Part shown: one piece after another, positions 33,260-41,161 of the stretch
Layout of the letters: every line of letters starts with the position of its first letter
How positions within the stretch are numbered: position 1 is the stretch's first letter
NCBI GenBank assembly: GCA_900550375.1
Contig: URRP01000010.1
Span: forward strand, 1 to 55,849
Origin: an uncultured Alistipes sp.
GTDB lineage: Bacteria; Bacteroidota; Bacteroidia; Bacteroidales; Rikenellaceae
DNA: 55,849 nt
Reading direction: 5' to 3'
Program-made: the position numbers and the translations under genes
Notes under the pieces: generated by a model
Seen by the model: only the letters and a program-made list of their open reading frames with translations
What the model was told of the DNA's origin: nothing
Database searches by the model: none

Positions 33260-33664
33260 CTATTTTTCGTGAAAAATCCGTTCTCCCTTCTCCGAAAGGC
33301 AGAGTTTACCCGCCTCACGGGACAATTCGTACCGGCCGTCGCGCCAGCAATCACCGTCGCGCCGCGTCAGAATGGGGCGCTTCTCCCCTGCAGGCAGGAA
33401 CAACTCGGTCTTCGCACCGTCGGCGGAGAAGACGGCATAGGCGGCCAGCGTCGCGTCGGGATTCCGGCTGTCGACAAGCTGCACCCCCGTTTCGAAGATA
33501 CGGATACAGTCGTGCCGCACCTCGCTCCATGTATATCCGGCCGCCGAGAGACAGCCGTGATCGTCGCGTTCGCCGCCGATGGGCCGGTTCTTCCGCCCGC
33601 CGCAGCCGGCAGCCAACAGCACACACAGCGCAACGCCCCACAATACATTCAAATGATATTTCAT
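33260..33664 (-). CDS. Conserved Bacteroidales lipoprotein
   Basis: 134 aa with a lipoprotein signal ending in AAGC (Cys about 21). The mature part opens with DDHGCLSAAGYTWSEVRHDC and IRIFETGVQL, two cysteines that could form a disulfide, followed by beta-rich sequence (AAYAVFSADGAKTELFLP). I recall close relatives in other Bacteroidales but no known function. It is the first gene of a two-gene unit with the REC-REC-ATP-grasp protein and has its own good promoter (33696-33726). Confidence 0.75.
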   Translation of the reverse strand: MKYHLNVLWGVALCVLLAAGCGGRKNRPIGGERDDHGCLSAAGYTWSEVRHDCIRIFETGVQLVDSRNPDATLAAYAVFSADGAKTELFLPAGEKRPILTRRDGDCWRDGRYELSREAGKLCLSEKGERIFHEK

Positions 33665-33695
33665 CGCTCGGATTTTACAAATAGGTAAACCTCAA

Positions 33696-33726
33696 CAAAT
33701 ATAGCGTTTTGTTTCCCATTCTCCAA
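33696..33726 (-). promoter_or_regulatory. Promoter of lipoprotein/ATP-grasp unit
   Basis: Minus-strand TATATTTG (33696-33703) with TTG (plus 33724-33726) at a 20-base spacing. Confidence 0.7.
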
Positions 33727-33768
33727 GAAAACCCCTCCTCAGAGCGAGGTTTGGTGAAATTTTGTTAT

Positions 33769-33988
33769 CTTTGGCTGCGCCGTAGATACTACGCCTCGGC
33801 AAAATCCAACTGAATTTGCTTTTGCGCTCGGCTTTTTCATACTTTGGCTGCGCCGTAGATACTCCGCCTCGGCAAAATCCAACTGAATTTGCTTTTGCGC
33901 TCGGCTTTTTCGTACTTTGGCTGCGCCGTAGATACTGCGCCTCGGCAAAATCCAAATAAATTTGCTTTTGCGCTCGGCTTTTTCGTAT
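33769..33988 (+). repeat. Three tandem ~73-base promoter-associated repeats
   Basis: Units start with CTTTGGCTGCGCCGTAGATAC at 33769, 33842 and 33915; lengths 73, 73 and 74. They are nearly identical apart from single changes (act acg, act ccg, act gcg). Each unit begins at the TTTG of a -7-like box: TATCTTTG at 33766, ATACTTTG at two inner junctions, and the true TATCTTTG at 33986. Each holds CTCGGCAAAATCC and TTTTGCGCTCGGCTTTTTC. Confidence 0.9.
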
Positions 33989-33993
33989 CTTTG
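33961..33993 (+). promoter_or_regulatory. Promoter of GNAT-like gene
   Basis: TTTG (33961-33964), 21-base spacer, TATCTTTG (33986-33993); ATG 22 bases later. It is formed by the end of the third tandem repeat. Confidence 0.7.
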
Positions 33994-34015
33994 TACGATA
34001 TAAACATCATTCCCG

Positions 34016-35224
34016 ATGGCGAATAAATCGAAATACACCTTGCAGGAGGTAACCTCGCCCCAGCTGGCGCGCGAATTTCTGGACCTGCCCAAACGCATCT
34101 ACAAAGGCAACCGTAACTGGGTCTGCCCGCTCGACGAAGATATCGAAAAGGTCTTCGATCCCGCCCGCAACCCGCTCTTCAGCGACGGCGAGGCGATCCG
34201 CTGGCTGGTGCGCAACCGCAAAAACGAAGTAGTGGGACGCATCGCCGCCTTCTACAACCGTGAACAGGCGGCCATCGAGGAGCAGCCGACCGGCGGCTGC
34301 GGTTTCTTCGAAGCCATCAACGAGCAGGAGGTCGCCGACCTGCTGTTCGACGCAGCACGTATGTGGCTCGCCAGCCGCGGGATGGAGGCGATGGACGGTC
34401 CCGTCAATTTCGGGCCGCGCGACACGTGGTGGGGGCTGCTGGTCGAAGGCTATGAATTCCAGCCGCTCTACGCCAATCCCTACAACCCGCCTTACTACAA
34501 AGAGTTGTTCGAACAGTACGGATTCCGCAACTACTTCAATCAGAACACCTACATCTGGCGGGTGAACGACACGGAAGCCAACAAACAGATCTTCACTCGC
34601 ACCGAACGACTCATGGCCACGCCGGGCTACCGCTTCGAAAATATCGATATGCGCAACCTCGGCGAGGCGGCCGAAAATTTCCGCATCATCTACAACAAGG
34701 CGTGGTCGCTCTTCTCGGGCGTCAAGCCGATGGACAAGGCGCAGGCGCAGCAGATCATGCAATCGATGAAACCCATCATCGACCCCAACATCATCATCTT
34801 CGCCTACTTCAACGACGAACCGATCGGATTCTTCATCACCGTCCCCGACTTAAATCGGCTGATCGGAAAATTCAACGGTAAATTCGGCTGGTGGCAGAAA
34901 CTGCGCCTGATGTGGGATATCAAAGTACGCAAGTCGTGCGACCGTATTTTCGCCATCATCTTCGGCATCACGCCCGAATTCCACGGCAAGGGGGTAGAGT
35001 CGGGCATCATGAGCAAATACTGGCACTTCCTCGAAGAGAACCAGAGTCGTTACAAGACGATGGAGCTGGCGTGGATCGGCGACTTCAACCCCGTGATGAA
35101 CCGCATGATCCAGACCTACGTCTGCGCATCGCTGCACAAGGTGCACACCACCTACCGTTACCTGTTCGACCGCGAAAAGGAGTTCCACCGCTGTCCGCGG
35201 CTCGGTGTGAAACGCAGAGAATAA
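34016..35224 (+). CDS. GNAT-like acyltransferase family protein
   Basis: 402-aa soluble protein. It has the conserved blocks FGPRDTWWGLLVEGY (about 130-145) and YNPPYYKELFEQYGF, and in the C-terminal half a GNAT-like fold with the acetyl-CoA-type loop EFHGKGVESGIM (about 321-332) and NPVMNRMIQTYVC. Relatives are annotated as GNAT or YghO-like proteins with unknown substrates. Preceded by the tandem repeat array and followed 24 bases later by gcvT, so the two may share a transcript. Confidence 0.75.
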   Translation: MANKSKYTLQEVTSPQLAREFLDLPKRIYKGNRNWVCPLDEDIEKVFDPARNPLFSDGEAIRWLVRNRKNEVVGRIAAFYNREQAAIEEQPTGGCGFFEAINEQEVADLLFDAARMWLASRGMEAMDGPVNFGPRDTWWGLLVEGYEFQPLYANPYNPPYYKELFEQYGFRNYFNQNTYIWRVNDTEANKQIFTRTERLMATPGYRFENIDMRNLGEAAENFRIIYNKAWSLFSGVKPMDKAQAQQIMQSMKPIIDPNIIIFAYFNDEPIGFFITVPDLNRLIGKFNGKFGWWQKLRLMWDIKVRKSCDRIFAIIFGITPEFHGKGVESGIMSKYWHFLEENQSRYKTMELAWIGDFNPVMNRMIQTYVCASLHKVHTTYRYLFDREKEFHRCPRLGVKRRE

Positions 35225-35248
35225 ACACGGAAAATCAACATAACAGTT

Positions 35249-36343
35249 ATGAAAACCACCGCTTTTCACAAGTATCATATCGCCGCCGGCGCGAAGATGG
35301 CCGAGTTCGCGGGATACGACATGCCCATCGAATTCACGGGCATCAACGACGAACACCTCACCGTACGCCAAGGCGCAGGCGTCTTCGACGTGAGCCATAT
35401 GGGCGAAATCTGGGTCAAGGGTCCCAAGGCGCTCGATCTGCTGCAACGCATCTCCACCAACGACGTGACGAAGCTCTTCCCGGGCAAGGTGCAGTACTCC
35501 TGTATGCCCAACGGCCATGGAGGGATTGTGGACGACATTCTGATCTACAAGTTCACGGACGAGAAATACATGCTCTGCGTCAATGCGGCCAACATCGACA
35601 AGGACTGGGCGCACATCTGCCGTGAGGGCGAAGCCTTCGGTATGCGGCCGGGCGTCGAGCTGGAGAACGCCTCGGACGACATCTGCCAGCTGGCCGTTCA
35701 GGGACCGCTGGCGATGAAGATCGTTCAGAAGCTGGTCGACCATCCCGTCGAGCAAATGGGCTACTACACCTTCGAGCAGACGAAGGTGGCGGGCTGCGAA
35801 GCCATCCTCTCGATTACGGGTTATACCGGTTCGGGGGGCTGCGAGATCTACGCCTTCAACGACGATGCCGACACCCTGTGGGAAGCACTGTGGAAGGCCG
35901 GCGAGGAGTACGGACTGAAGAACATCGGGCTGGGTGCACGCGACACGCTGCGGCTGGAAAAGGGCTTCTGTCTCTACGGCAACGATATCGACGACACGAC
36001 CTCGCCACTCGAAGCGGGACTGGGCTGGATCACCAAGTTCGCCGAAGGCAAGGAGTTCATCGACCGCGCCTACATGGAACGGCTCAAGGCCGAAGGAGTG
36101 AAGCGCAAACTGGTCGGATTCAAGCTGATCGACCGCGGCATTCCGCGCCATGAGTATCCGCTCAAGAGCCTCGAAGGCGCAGCGATCGGCCACGTCACCT
36201 CGGGTACGATGTCGCCCTGCCTGAAAGTCGGCATCGGCATGGGTTACGTCGCGGCGGAGTACGCTGCACAGGGGATGATGATCGCCGTCGAGGTACGCGG
36301 CCGCCTGCTGAAAGCCGAAGTCGTGAAATATCCCTTCGTATAA
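35249..36343 (+). CDS. gcvT: Aminomethyltransferase (glycine cleavage T protein)
   Basis: Transfers the methylene carbon from the aminomethyl-lipoyl H protein to tetrahydrofolate, releasing ammonia. 364 aa, full length. Family features: FDVSHMGEIWVKGP, the folate-site Asp in GGIVDDILIYKF (about 91-102), LSITGYTGSGGCEIY and RDTLRLEKGFCLYGND. The gcvH and gcvP genes are not in this window. A small membrane-anchored protein gene starts 4 bases after its stop. Confidence 0.97.
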   Translation: MKTTAFHKYHIAAGAKMAEFAGYDMPIEFTGINDEHLTVRQGAGVFDVSHMGEIWVKGPKALDLLQRISTNDVTKLFPGKVQYSCMPNGHGGIVDDILIYKFTDEKYMLCVNAANIDKDWAHICREGEAFGMRPGVELENASDDICQLAVQGPLAMKIVQKLVDHPVEQMGYYTFEQTKVAGCEAILSITGYTGSGGCEIYAFNDDADTLWEALWKAGEEYGLKNIGLGARDTLRLEKGFCLYGNDIDDTTSPLEAGLGWITKFAEGKEFIDRAYMERLKAEGVKRKLVGFKLIDRGIPRHEYPLKSLEGAAIGHVTSGTMSPCLKVGIGMGYVAAEYAAQGMMIAVEVRGRLLKAEVVKYPFV

Positions 36344-36347
36344 GGCG

Positions 36348-36788
36348 ATGGACGAAAAGAGCAAAACGCAGCTCGGGAAAACGCTCGGCACGGTCGTCGG
36401 CATCGCTTTGGGGCTGATGGCCGGCATCTGGCTCGTCCCGTCGTTTCTCACGCCCGCCGCGCCTTCGGTACAACAGATGCTGAACGAGGTTTCGGCGGAG
36501 CTGAATGCGAAAGTGCCCTTGCAGATCGACGCCATGACACGTCTGGTGGCGGTCGAGGCGGAAGCGCCGCAAACGCTTCATTACCGTTACGAAGTGGCGG
36601 TAGACTGCGATTCGCTCGATACCGGCACGTTCCGCGACCTGCTCTTCGAGCAGGTGCGTCAAAACGTCCGCAGCAGCGCCGAAATGAAGCCGCTCAAAAC
36701 ACGCAGGGTCGTCTTCCATTACCATTACATAGACCGTAACGGACGGCAAATCACCGATTTCGACCTAACGCCCTCCGACTACGAATAG
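36348..36788 (+). CDS. Small membrane-anchored protein of unknown function
   Basis: 146 aa. One N-terminal membrane helix (about residues 13-34, GTVVGIALGLMAGIWLVPSF) and a soluble domain outside the membrane with alternating helix and strand (VPLQIDAMTRLVAVEAEAP, then FHYHYIDRNGRQITDFDL). No motif I recognise. It is 4 bases from gcvT and ends at a strong terminator, so it belongs to the same transcript; that alone does not connect it to glycine cleavage. Confidence 0.7.
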   Translation: MDEKSKTQLGKTLGTVVGIALGLMAGIWLVPSFLTPAAPSVQQMLNEVSAELNAKVPLQIDAMTRLVAVEAEAPQTLHYRYEVAVDCDSLDTGTFRDLLFEQVRQNVRSSAEMKPLKTRRVVFHYHYIDRNGRQITDFDLTPSDYE

Positions 36789-36793
36789 TCTTG

Positions 36794-36826
36794 CGAATCC
36801 GGTCCTGCGGGGCCGGATTCGTTTTT
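36794..36826 (+). terminator. Terminator after gcvT unit
   Basis: CGAATCCGG (36794-36802) pairs with CCGGATTCG (36813-36821), followed directly by TTTTT. Confidence 0.92.
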
Positions 36827-36895
36827 CCCTCCTGCGGCTGCGGCACGCCGTCCGGGGTCGATTTCCCCGCCCTCCGCAATTTTTCATCGGAAAGA

Positions 36896-36929
36896 TTTGG
36901 TGGGAATCGGAATTTTTTGTTTACCTTTG
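36896..36929 (+). promoter_or_regulatory. rplS promoter
   Basis: TTTG (36896-36899), 22-base spacer, TACCTTTG (36922-36929). Predicts a leader of about 165 bases. Confidence 0.75.
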
Positions 36930-37031
36930 CCCTCCCATTGGGAATGTAACAACCTCTTGCATAGGGTGCGCGGTGCGACAGCGGAGAATTTCGGGCGGAA
37001 GCAGGGAGTTCGGACGCAGGATTATCGGACA

Positions 37032-37106
37032 ATGAGACGATATGGTAGCCCCGGCACAGCGGCAATGTTGAGCATTGAAATCATTAAACGAAAGTTGCAG
37101 CTATGA
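37032..37106 (+). other. Small frame in the rplS leader, coupled by ATGA
   Basis: ATG at 37032 opens a 24-codon frame (begins MRRYGSPGTAAMLSIE) whose TGA (37104-37106) overlaps the rplS ATG (37103-37105). The same frame is open further upstream. A small CAATG-TTGAG-CATTG hairpin lies within it (37063-37077). Whether it is translated is unknown; it fits a leader that couples translation to bL19. Confidence 0.35.
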
Positions 37107-37471
37107 ACAAGGATGCAATCATGAAGCTCGTGAACGAGCAGATGTGGACGAAGGGCGAGGCCGACGTGCCCCAGTTCAAGGCCGGCGATACGATCACCGT
37201 ATCGTACAAGATCGTCGAGGGTAACAAGGAGCGCGTGCAGAGTTTCCGCGGCGTGGTTATCCAGATCAAGGGTTCGGGCAAGACCAAGATGTTTACCATC
37301 CGTAAGATTTCGAACGGTGTAGGCGTCGAGCGTATCTTCCCCCTCTATTCGCCTCACATTGAGCATATCGAGGTCAACAAGGTGGGCGTCGTACGCCGTG
37401 CACGTATCTACTACCTGCGCAACCTGACCGGCAAGAAGGCTCGTATCAAGGAGAAGCGCATGACCAAATAA
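37103..37471 (+). CDS. rplS: 50S ribosomal protein bL19
   Basis: 122-aa protein at the interface of the two ribosomal subunits. Typical segments: FKAGDTITVSYKIVEGNKER, VQSFRGVVIQIKGSG, GVGVERIFPLYSPHIE and RRARIYYLRNLTGKKARIKE. Standard length with a short C-terminal extension (KRMTK). It has its own promoter, a long leader and an excellent terminator, so it is expressed alone rather than in the rpsP-rimM-trmD-rplS cluster of other phyla. Confidence 0.98.
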   Translation: MNKDAIMKLVNEQMWTKGEADVPQFKAGDTITVSYKIVEGNKERVQSFRGVVIQIKGSGKTKMFTIRKISNGVGVERIFPLYSPHIEHIEVNKVGVVRRARIYYLRNLTGKKARIKEKRMTK

Positions 37472-37488
37472 AGGTCGCCGCACGAAAG

Positions 37489-37522
37489 AAAAGTCGCCAC
37501 TTCTGTGGCGACTTTTCTTTTT
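37489..37522 (+). terminator. Terminator after rplS
   Basis: Perfect 12-bp stem AAAAGTCGCCAC/GTGGCGACTTTT with TTCT loop and a following CTTTTT. Confidence 0.95.
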
Positions 37523-37589
37523 GCGGCAGGCCGGCTGCTGCGGAGCCGCCTTTTATGGAACGACGGCGTGGAATTTGCCGTTTTTTGGT

Positions 37590-37597
37590 TACATTTG
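37590..37597 (+). promoter_or_regulatory. -7 box for the VOC gene
   Basis: TACATTTG, 24 bases before the ATG at 37622; the upstream partner is poorly spaced. Confidence 0.5.
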
Positions 37598-37621
37598 CAA
37601 CGATCTAAAAAGTCTTATCTC

Positions 37622-37999
37622 ATGGAAATCAAAGGACGATTCGACCACTTCAACATCAACGTCACCGATCTCGACCGCAGTCTGGCCTTCTACCGCGAAG
37701 CGCTGGGGCTCACGGAGATCAAACGCAAGGAGGCCGCCGACGGCAGTTTCGTGCTGGCCTATCTGGGTGACGGCGAGACAGGATTCCGCCTCGAACTGAC
37801 GTGGCTGCGCGACCACAAAGGGCCCTACGAACTGGGCGAGAACGAAAGTCACCTCTGCGTGCGCGTGGCGGGCGATTACGACACGATCCGCGAATACCAC
37901 CGCTCGCGCGGGTGGGTGTGCTACGAAAATCACGATATGGGGCTCTACTTCATCAACGATCCCGACGACTACTGGATCGAGGTGCTCCCCCTGAAATAA
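37622..37999 (+). CDS. VOC-family (glyoxalase I-like) metalloprotein
   Basis: 125 aa, single-domain glyoxalase fold of two beta-alpha-beta-beta-beta repeats. All four likely metal ligands are visible: His9 (FDHFNINV), Glu in GFRLELTW, His in NESHLCVRV and Glu in DYWIEVLPL. That pattern matches lactoylglutathione lyase-type enzymes, which detoxify methylglyoxal; Bacteroidota generally lack glutathione, so the thiol cofactor or reaction may differ. ATG 37622 starts the conserved domain. The Sua5-like gene follows after 8 bases. Confidence 0.88.
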   Translation: MEIKGRFDHFNINVTDLDRSLAFYREALGLTEIKRKEAADGSFVLAYLGDGETGFRLELTWLRDHKGPYELGENESHLCVRVAGDYDTIREYHRSRGWVCYENHDMGLYFINDPDDYWIEVLPLK

Positions 38000-38007
38000 C
38001 GACGCAT

Positions 38008-38589
38008 ATGCAAAACCAGAAGAGTAGTCTCCAGCAGGAGATTGACACCACGGTCGAGGTACTCCGCAAGGGCGGGTTGATCCTCTACCCGACCGACACC
38101 GTGTGGGGCATCGGCTGCGACGCCACGAACGAAGAGGCCGTGGCGCGCATCTACGCGCTCAAACAGAGCGAGAACAAGAAATCGATGCTCGTGCTGTGCG
38201 GCTCGCCCGACATGACCGTGCGGTACGTCAACCGCGCCCCCGGCATCGCGTTCGAAGTACAGGAGATGGCCACCTCGCCGCTGACGCTGATCCTGCCCGG
38301 CGCTACGGGTGTCGCCGCAAATCTCATCCCCGAAGAGGGGACGCTCGGCATCCGTATTCCCGACCACGAATTCTGTCAGGGAATGCTGCGCCGCTTCGGC
38401 AAACCGGTCGTCTCGACCTCGGCCAATATCTCGGGCGAACCGACGCCGAAACGGCTGCCGGAAATCGCCCGCGAGATCGTCGACGGAGTGGACTATGTCG
38501 TCAACCCCCGTTTCGAGGGGCGGCCGACCGGCAAACCCAGCTCGATCATCGCCTTCACCGAGGACGGCGGCGTGAAAGTCATCCGCTGA
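38008..38589 (+). CDS. Sua5/YciO/YrdC-family protein (probable threonylcarbamoyl-AMP synthase)
   Basis: 193 aa. Makes threonylcarbamoyl-AMP from threonine, bicarbonate and ATP for the t6A37 tRNA modification, if it follows YrdC. Seen: KGGLILYPTDTVWGIGCDA (about 24-42), YALKQSENKKSMLVLC, LTLILPGAT and PVVSTSANISGEPTPK with the conserved STSAN. It lacks the extra Sua5 domain. YciO-type paralogues share this length, so the precise member is not certain. Lies between the VOC and thioesterase genes in one tight run. Confidence 0.88.
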   Translation: MQNQKSSLQQEIDTTVEVLRKGGLILYPTDTVWGIGCDATNEEAVARIYALKQSENKKSMLVLCGSPDMTVRYVNRAPGIAFEVQEMATSPLTLILPGATGVAANLIPEEGTLGIRIPDHEFCQGMLRRFGKPVVSTSANISGEPTPKRLPEIAREIVDGVDYVVNPRFEGRPTGKPSSIIAFTEDGGVKVIR

Positions 38590-38594
38590 GAGTC

Positions 38595-38993
38595 ATGCCG
38601 CGCGTCATCCGTACCGAAATCCAGAAAAGGTTCTCCGACATCGACTCCTTCCGCCATGTGAACAACGTGGCGCAGCAGATGTATTTCGACGTGGGGAAAA
38701 GCGACTTCTTCGACCGGCTGCTGGGCCGCGAAATCCTCTTCGCGCCGACACGGATCATCACCGCCGCAACGAATACCTCCTACATGGGACAGATCCGGCT
38801 CGAAGACCGTATCGAGGTGACCACCGAAGTCGAACGCATCGGCACGAAGAGTCTGACGCTCTTGCAGCAGCTCGTCGCCGCCGACGGTTCGGTGCGCAGC
38901 GAAAGCCGTTCGGTGATGGTCGCCTTCGACTTCGAGGCGCAGCAGAGCGTCGCGGTTCCCGACGCATGGCGCCGAGCGCTCGAAGCGGAGTAA
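38595..38993 (+). CDS. Hotdog-fold acyl-CoA thioesterase (4HBT/YbgC-like)
   Basis: 132 aa, one hotdog domain. The catalytic-type motif FSDIDSFRHVNNVAQQMYFD (about 13-32) has the Asp and the HxNN of the 4-hydroxybenzoyl-CoA thioesterase class. Expected to hydrolyse acyl-CoA in the cytosol; chain preference unknown. Starts 5 bases after the Sua5-like stop and ends at a bidirectional terminator. Confidence 0.88.
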   Translation: MPRVIRTEIQKRFSDIDSFRHVNNVAQQMYFDVGKSDFFDRLLGREILFAPTRIITAATNTSYMGQIRLEDRIEVTTEVERIGTKSLTLLQQLVAADGSVRSESRSVMVAFDFEAQQSVAVPDAWRRALEAE

Positions 38994-38998
38994 ATACG

Positions 38999-39027
38999 AA
39001 AACGGCCCTTTATTACAGGGCCGTTTT
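38999..39027. terminator. Bidirectional terminator
   Basis: Perfect 11-bp stem AAAACGGCCCT/AGGGCCGTTTT with a 7-base loop, between the thioesterase gene and the convergent broken zinc-finger gene. Confidence 0.92.
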
Positions 39028-39037
39028 CCGTTGAACT

Positions 39038-39994
39038 TTATTGCAGAATAGTTCCCGTTCCGCCGCATGTGGCGCAGGGAATACGCGGTTGTCCGCCGCA
39101 TGAAGGGCAGGTGATCATCGTACTGCCGCCCGGATAATAGCGCGTGACCTTCCCGCCGCCGTTGCATCCCGGACAGATCGTGAAACCCGCCCCGCCGCAA
39201 TGCGGGCAGATCCGCCGTCCGACAACGGAACCCGAAGAAGATGATGAAGAAGACGGAGCGGATGATGTCTGTCCGATGAAATTGGACATGAATTTCCCGT
39301 TCCCGTCCGCAAAAAAGAAACGTCCGTTATCGAGGAACTTAATTTTCCGGATGGGAAAGGTACAGTTGTCGATCGCCTCGTCCACGTTTGTCGGGAGGTC
39401 GCCGAACCAAGTGTAACCGGTTGCAAAACGAAACAGGAGCGCCGACTCGCTGAAATGTACATAAAGCAGTTGCCCATATTTCTCTTTCCGAGACTTCAAC
39501 ATATCGACCCGCTCCGGTCCGTCGGTGCAGTACAGACTCCACCGATCGTTCGACGAAAGGACAAACCAGTCTTCGTTATCGTTGACGGCAATGCACTCGA
39601 TCTCCTCGCCGTCGTCGATGAATTCGTCGATCTTCTTGCTCAACGAAACGAACATGTTTCCGCCCAAGTACACCCCTTCCATACCGCCCCGATCATTGAC
39701 GTAAATGAAACCCCAGCGTCCGGCGGGAGTCACGACGATATCTTTGATCTTATACCCCTATCCGATCTTCTTTTTGAGAGCCTCCAGACAGACGGAAGGA
39801 ATATTGCTGGAGCTGAATTTCATGCCGTCCCGAAAAACGATCGCGCCGCGCCCGTTGAACGCAGCCGTACGCAATTCGCCCCACTGGTTGACATAATAAT
39901 CGATATCGCCCATTTGGGCAAAAGAAGCGGTGGAAAGAAACAACAGGGACAGAAACACTCCCCAAAACGCGCCGAAGCCGAATTTTTCTTTCAT
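39038..39994 (-). pseudogene. Exported DnaJ-type zinc-finger protein, split by an in-frame TAG
   Basis: One frame of 319 codons interrupted only by TAG at codon 79 (plus 39758-39760). Before it: signal peptide (MKEKFGFGAFWGVFLSLLFL, cut near ASFAQ) and YYVNQWGELRTAAFNGRGAI. After it, without frame change: GYKIKDIVVTPAGRWGFIYV, a beta-repeat region, a serine-rich linker, and four CxxC knuckles like the DnaJ zinc finger (CPHCGGAG, CPGCNGGG, CPSCGGQP, CATCGGTG). UAG is a normal stop in this genome (deoC, pgi, mrdA, rpsO), so this is probably a nonsense mutation or a sequencing error. Function unknown. Confidence 0.75.
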
Positions 39995-40036
39995 TGCCGA
40001 GCAGATTTCTTCGCCGCTGACGGCGAAACTCACAAG

Positions 40037-40044
40037 CAAAGATA
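40037..40044 (-). promoter_or_regulatory. -7 box for the zinc-finger pseudogene
   Basis: Minus-strand TATCTTTG, 42 bases upstream of the ATG at 39994. Confidence 0.5.
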
Positions 40045-40120
40045 GAAAAAAACGGCACTTTATCACGAAACAGGCTGTAAATCACGTAAAAATCCCACAA
40101 CTTCCAATGCTGAATAAAGA

Positions 40121-41044
40121 CTACGGCTGTTTCAACATCTTGGCGCGCTGTTTCCGGTGCGCCAGCACGGTTCCGAGCACCATGAGCAGCACGCCGCCGA
40201 AAATCGCACCGCCGGCCAGCAGATGAATCTGATCGATGCGCTCCTGATGCCGCGCCAAGGCGAGCGTGGTAGCCACCAGCGGCTGGATGTAACGGTAGAG
40301 CGCGGTATGCACCGAAGTGAGTTTTTCGGTGCCGCGATAGAGCAGATACATCGGCAGCACCGTGCCGAAAATCAGCAGGATGCCCGTCTCGGCCAATGCC
40401 CCGGGCGGCAGCGTATAGAGCAGATCGAGATCGATATACTCCTTGAAGAAGGGGAAGGTGATCGCCACGCCGATGAGATAATACCAGCCCATGACCCACA
40501 GCGTTCCGTAACGCTGGAGTTGCGGTTTGATAATCACCGTATTGGCAGCGATCGAAAGCACGGCGATCATTACCAGCGCATTACCCCACCCTTCGCTGCC
40601 CTCGACCAGATGAAACCCCCGCGTGAAGAGAAAAACGCCGGCGCCGCAGAGCGACGCCACGACGCCCAGCGTGCGCACCCACGAAAAAGGCTCGCGGTGC
40701 ATTCCGACGGCGATCATCAGCGTAAAGACAGGTCCCAACGTCGCCAGAATCGACGCATCGATCGGATTGGTGTAGGTCGCCCCCCACAGCATCATATACA
40801 TCCAGCCGTAAATGATCAGTACCGTTACGATCAGTATGTTTTTCAGATCGCTCCACCTCAGACGGGCCGTGCGGGGCGAGAGCAGTGCAAAAGGGATGAA
40901 AAAGAGCGCAGCGGTTCCGACCTGCAGCAGAAAGAGCTGCCGGAAATCGAAATAGTGCCGGACGAGCGAGACATAGATCGAAAAGTTCGCACCGAACAGC
41001 AGGTTCGAAAAGATCAGATTGAGATTATCGCGCAATTTCCCCAT
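40121..41044 (-). CDS. EamA/DMT-family transporter
   Basis: 307-aa inner-membrane protein with ten predicted helices in two EamA halves (first about 8-140, second about 155-290). First half has FSNLLFGANFSIYVSLVRHY and NPIDASILATLGPVFTLMIA; second half YRYIQPLVATTLALA. Drug/metabolite transporters of this type usually export amino acids or related compounds; the cargo is not predictable. It follows cca on the same strand after 117 bases. Confidence 0.88.
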   Translation of the reverse strand: MGKLRDNLNLIFSNLLFGANFSIYVSLVRHYFDFRQLFLLQVGTAALFFIPFALLSPRTARLRWSDLKNILIVTVLIIYGWMYMMLWGATYTNPIDASILATLGPVFTLMIAVGMHREPFSWVRTLGVVASLCGAGVFLFTRGFHLVEGSEGWGNALVMIAVLSIAANTVIIKPQLQRYGTLWVMGWYYLIGVAITFPFFKEYIDLDLLYTLPPGALAETGILLIFGTVLPMYLLYRGTEKLTSVHTALYRYIQPLVATTLALARHQERIDQIHLLAGGAIFGGVLLMVLGTVLAHRKQRAKMLKQP

Positions 41045-41161
41045 CGCCTATCCGTGCGGGCAATTATCAAACCAAAATCGCCGCCACAGCGAAAAGCAGC
41101 GCCCTGCCCGCGCCGAAGAGAACCGGAACACGGATGAACCTCCGGCAGCACGAGGAACGGC

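Larger units (their letters stand above)
33665..34015. other. Divergent intergenic region with repeats
   Basis: 351 bases with no convincing gene. It holds the lipoprotein promoter on the minus strand, three tandem 73-base units (33769-33988) and the promoter of the GNAT-like gene. The open minus-strand frames here only translate the repeat. Confidence 0.7.

Noticed and set aside
33769..33988. CRISPR array
   Set aside because: The units are directly adjacent and almost identical over their whole length; there are no variable spacers and no cas genes.
33692..34098. Repeat-containing open frames on the minus strand with the phrase AQKQIQLDFAEAEYLRRSQS
   Set aside because: They merely translate the 73-base tandem repeats and run into the start of the GNAT-like gene; promoter boxes explain the DNA better.
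39758..39760. UAG recoding as an amino acid
   Set aside because: deoC, pgi, mrdA and rpsO in this window end in TAG at their expected lengths, so UAG is a normal stop here.
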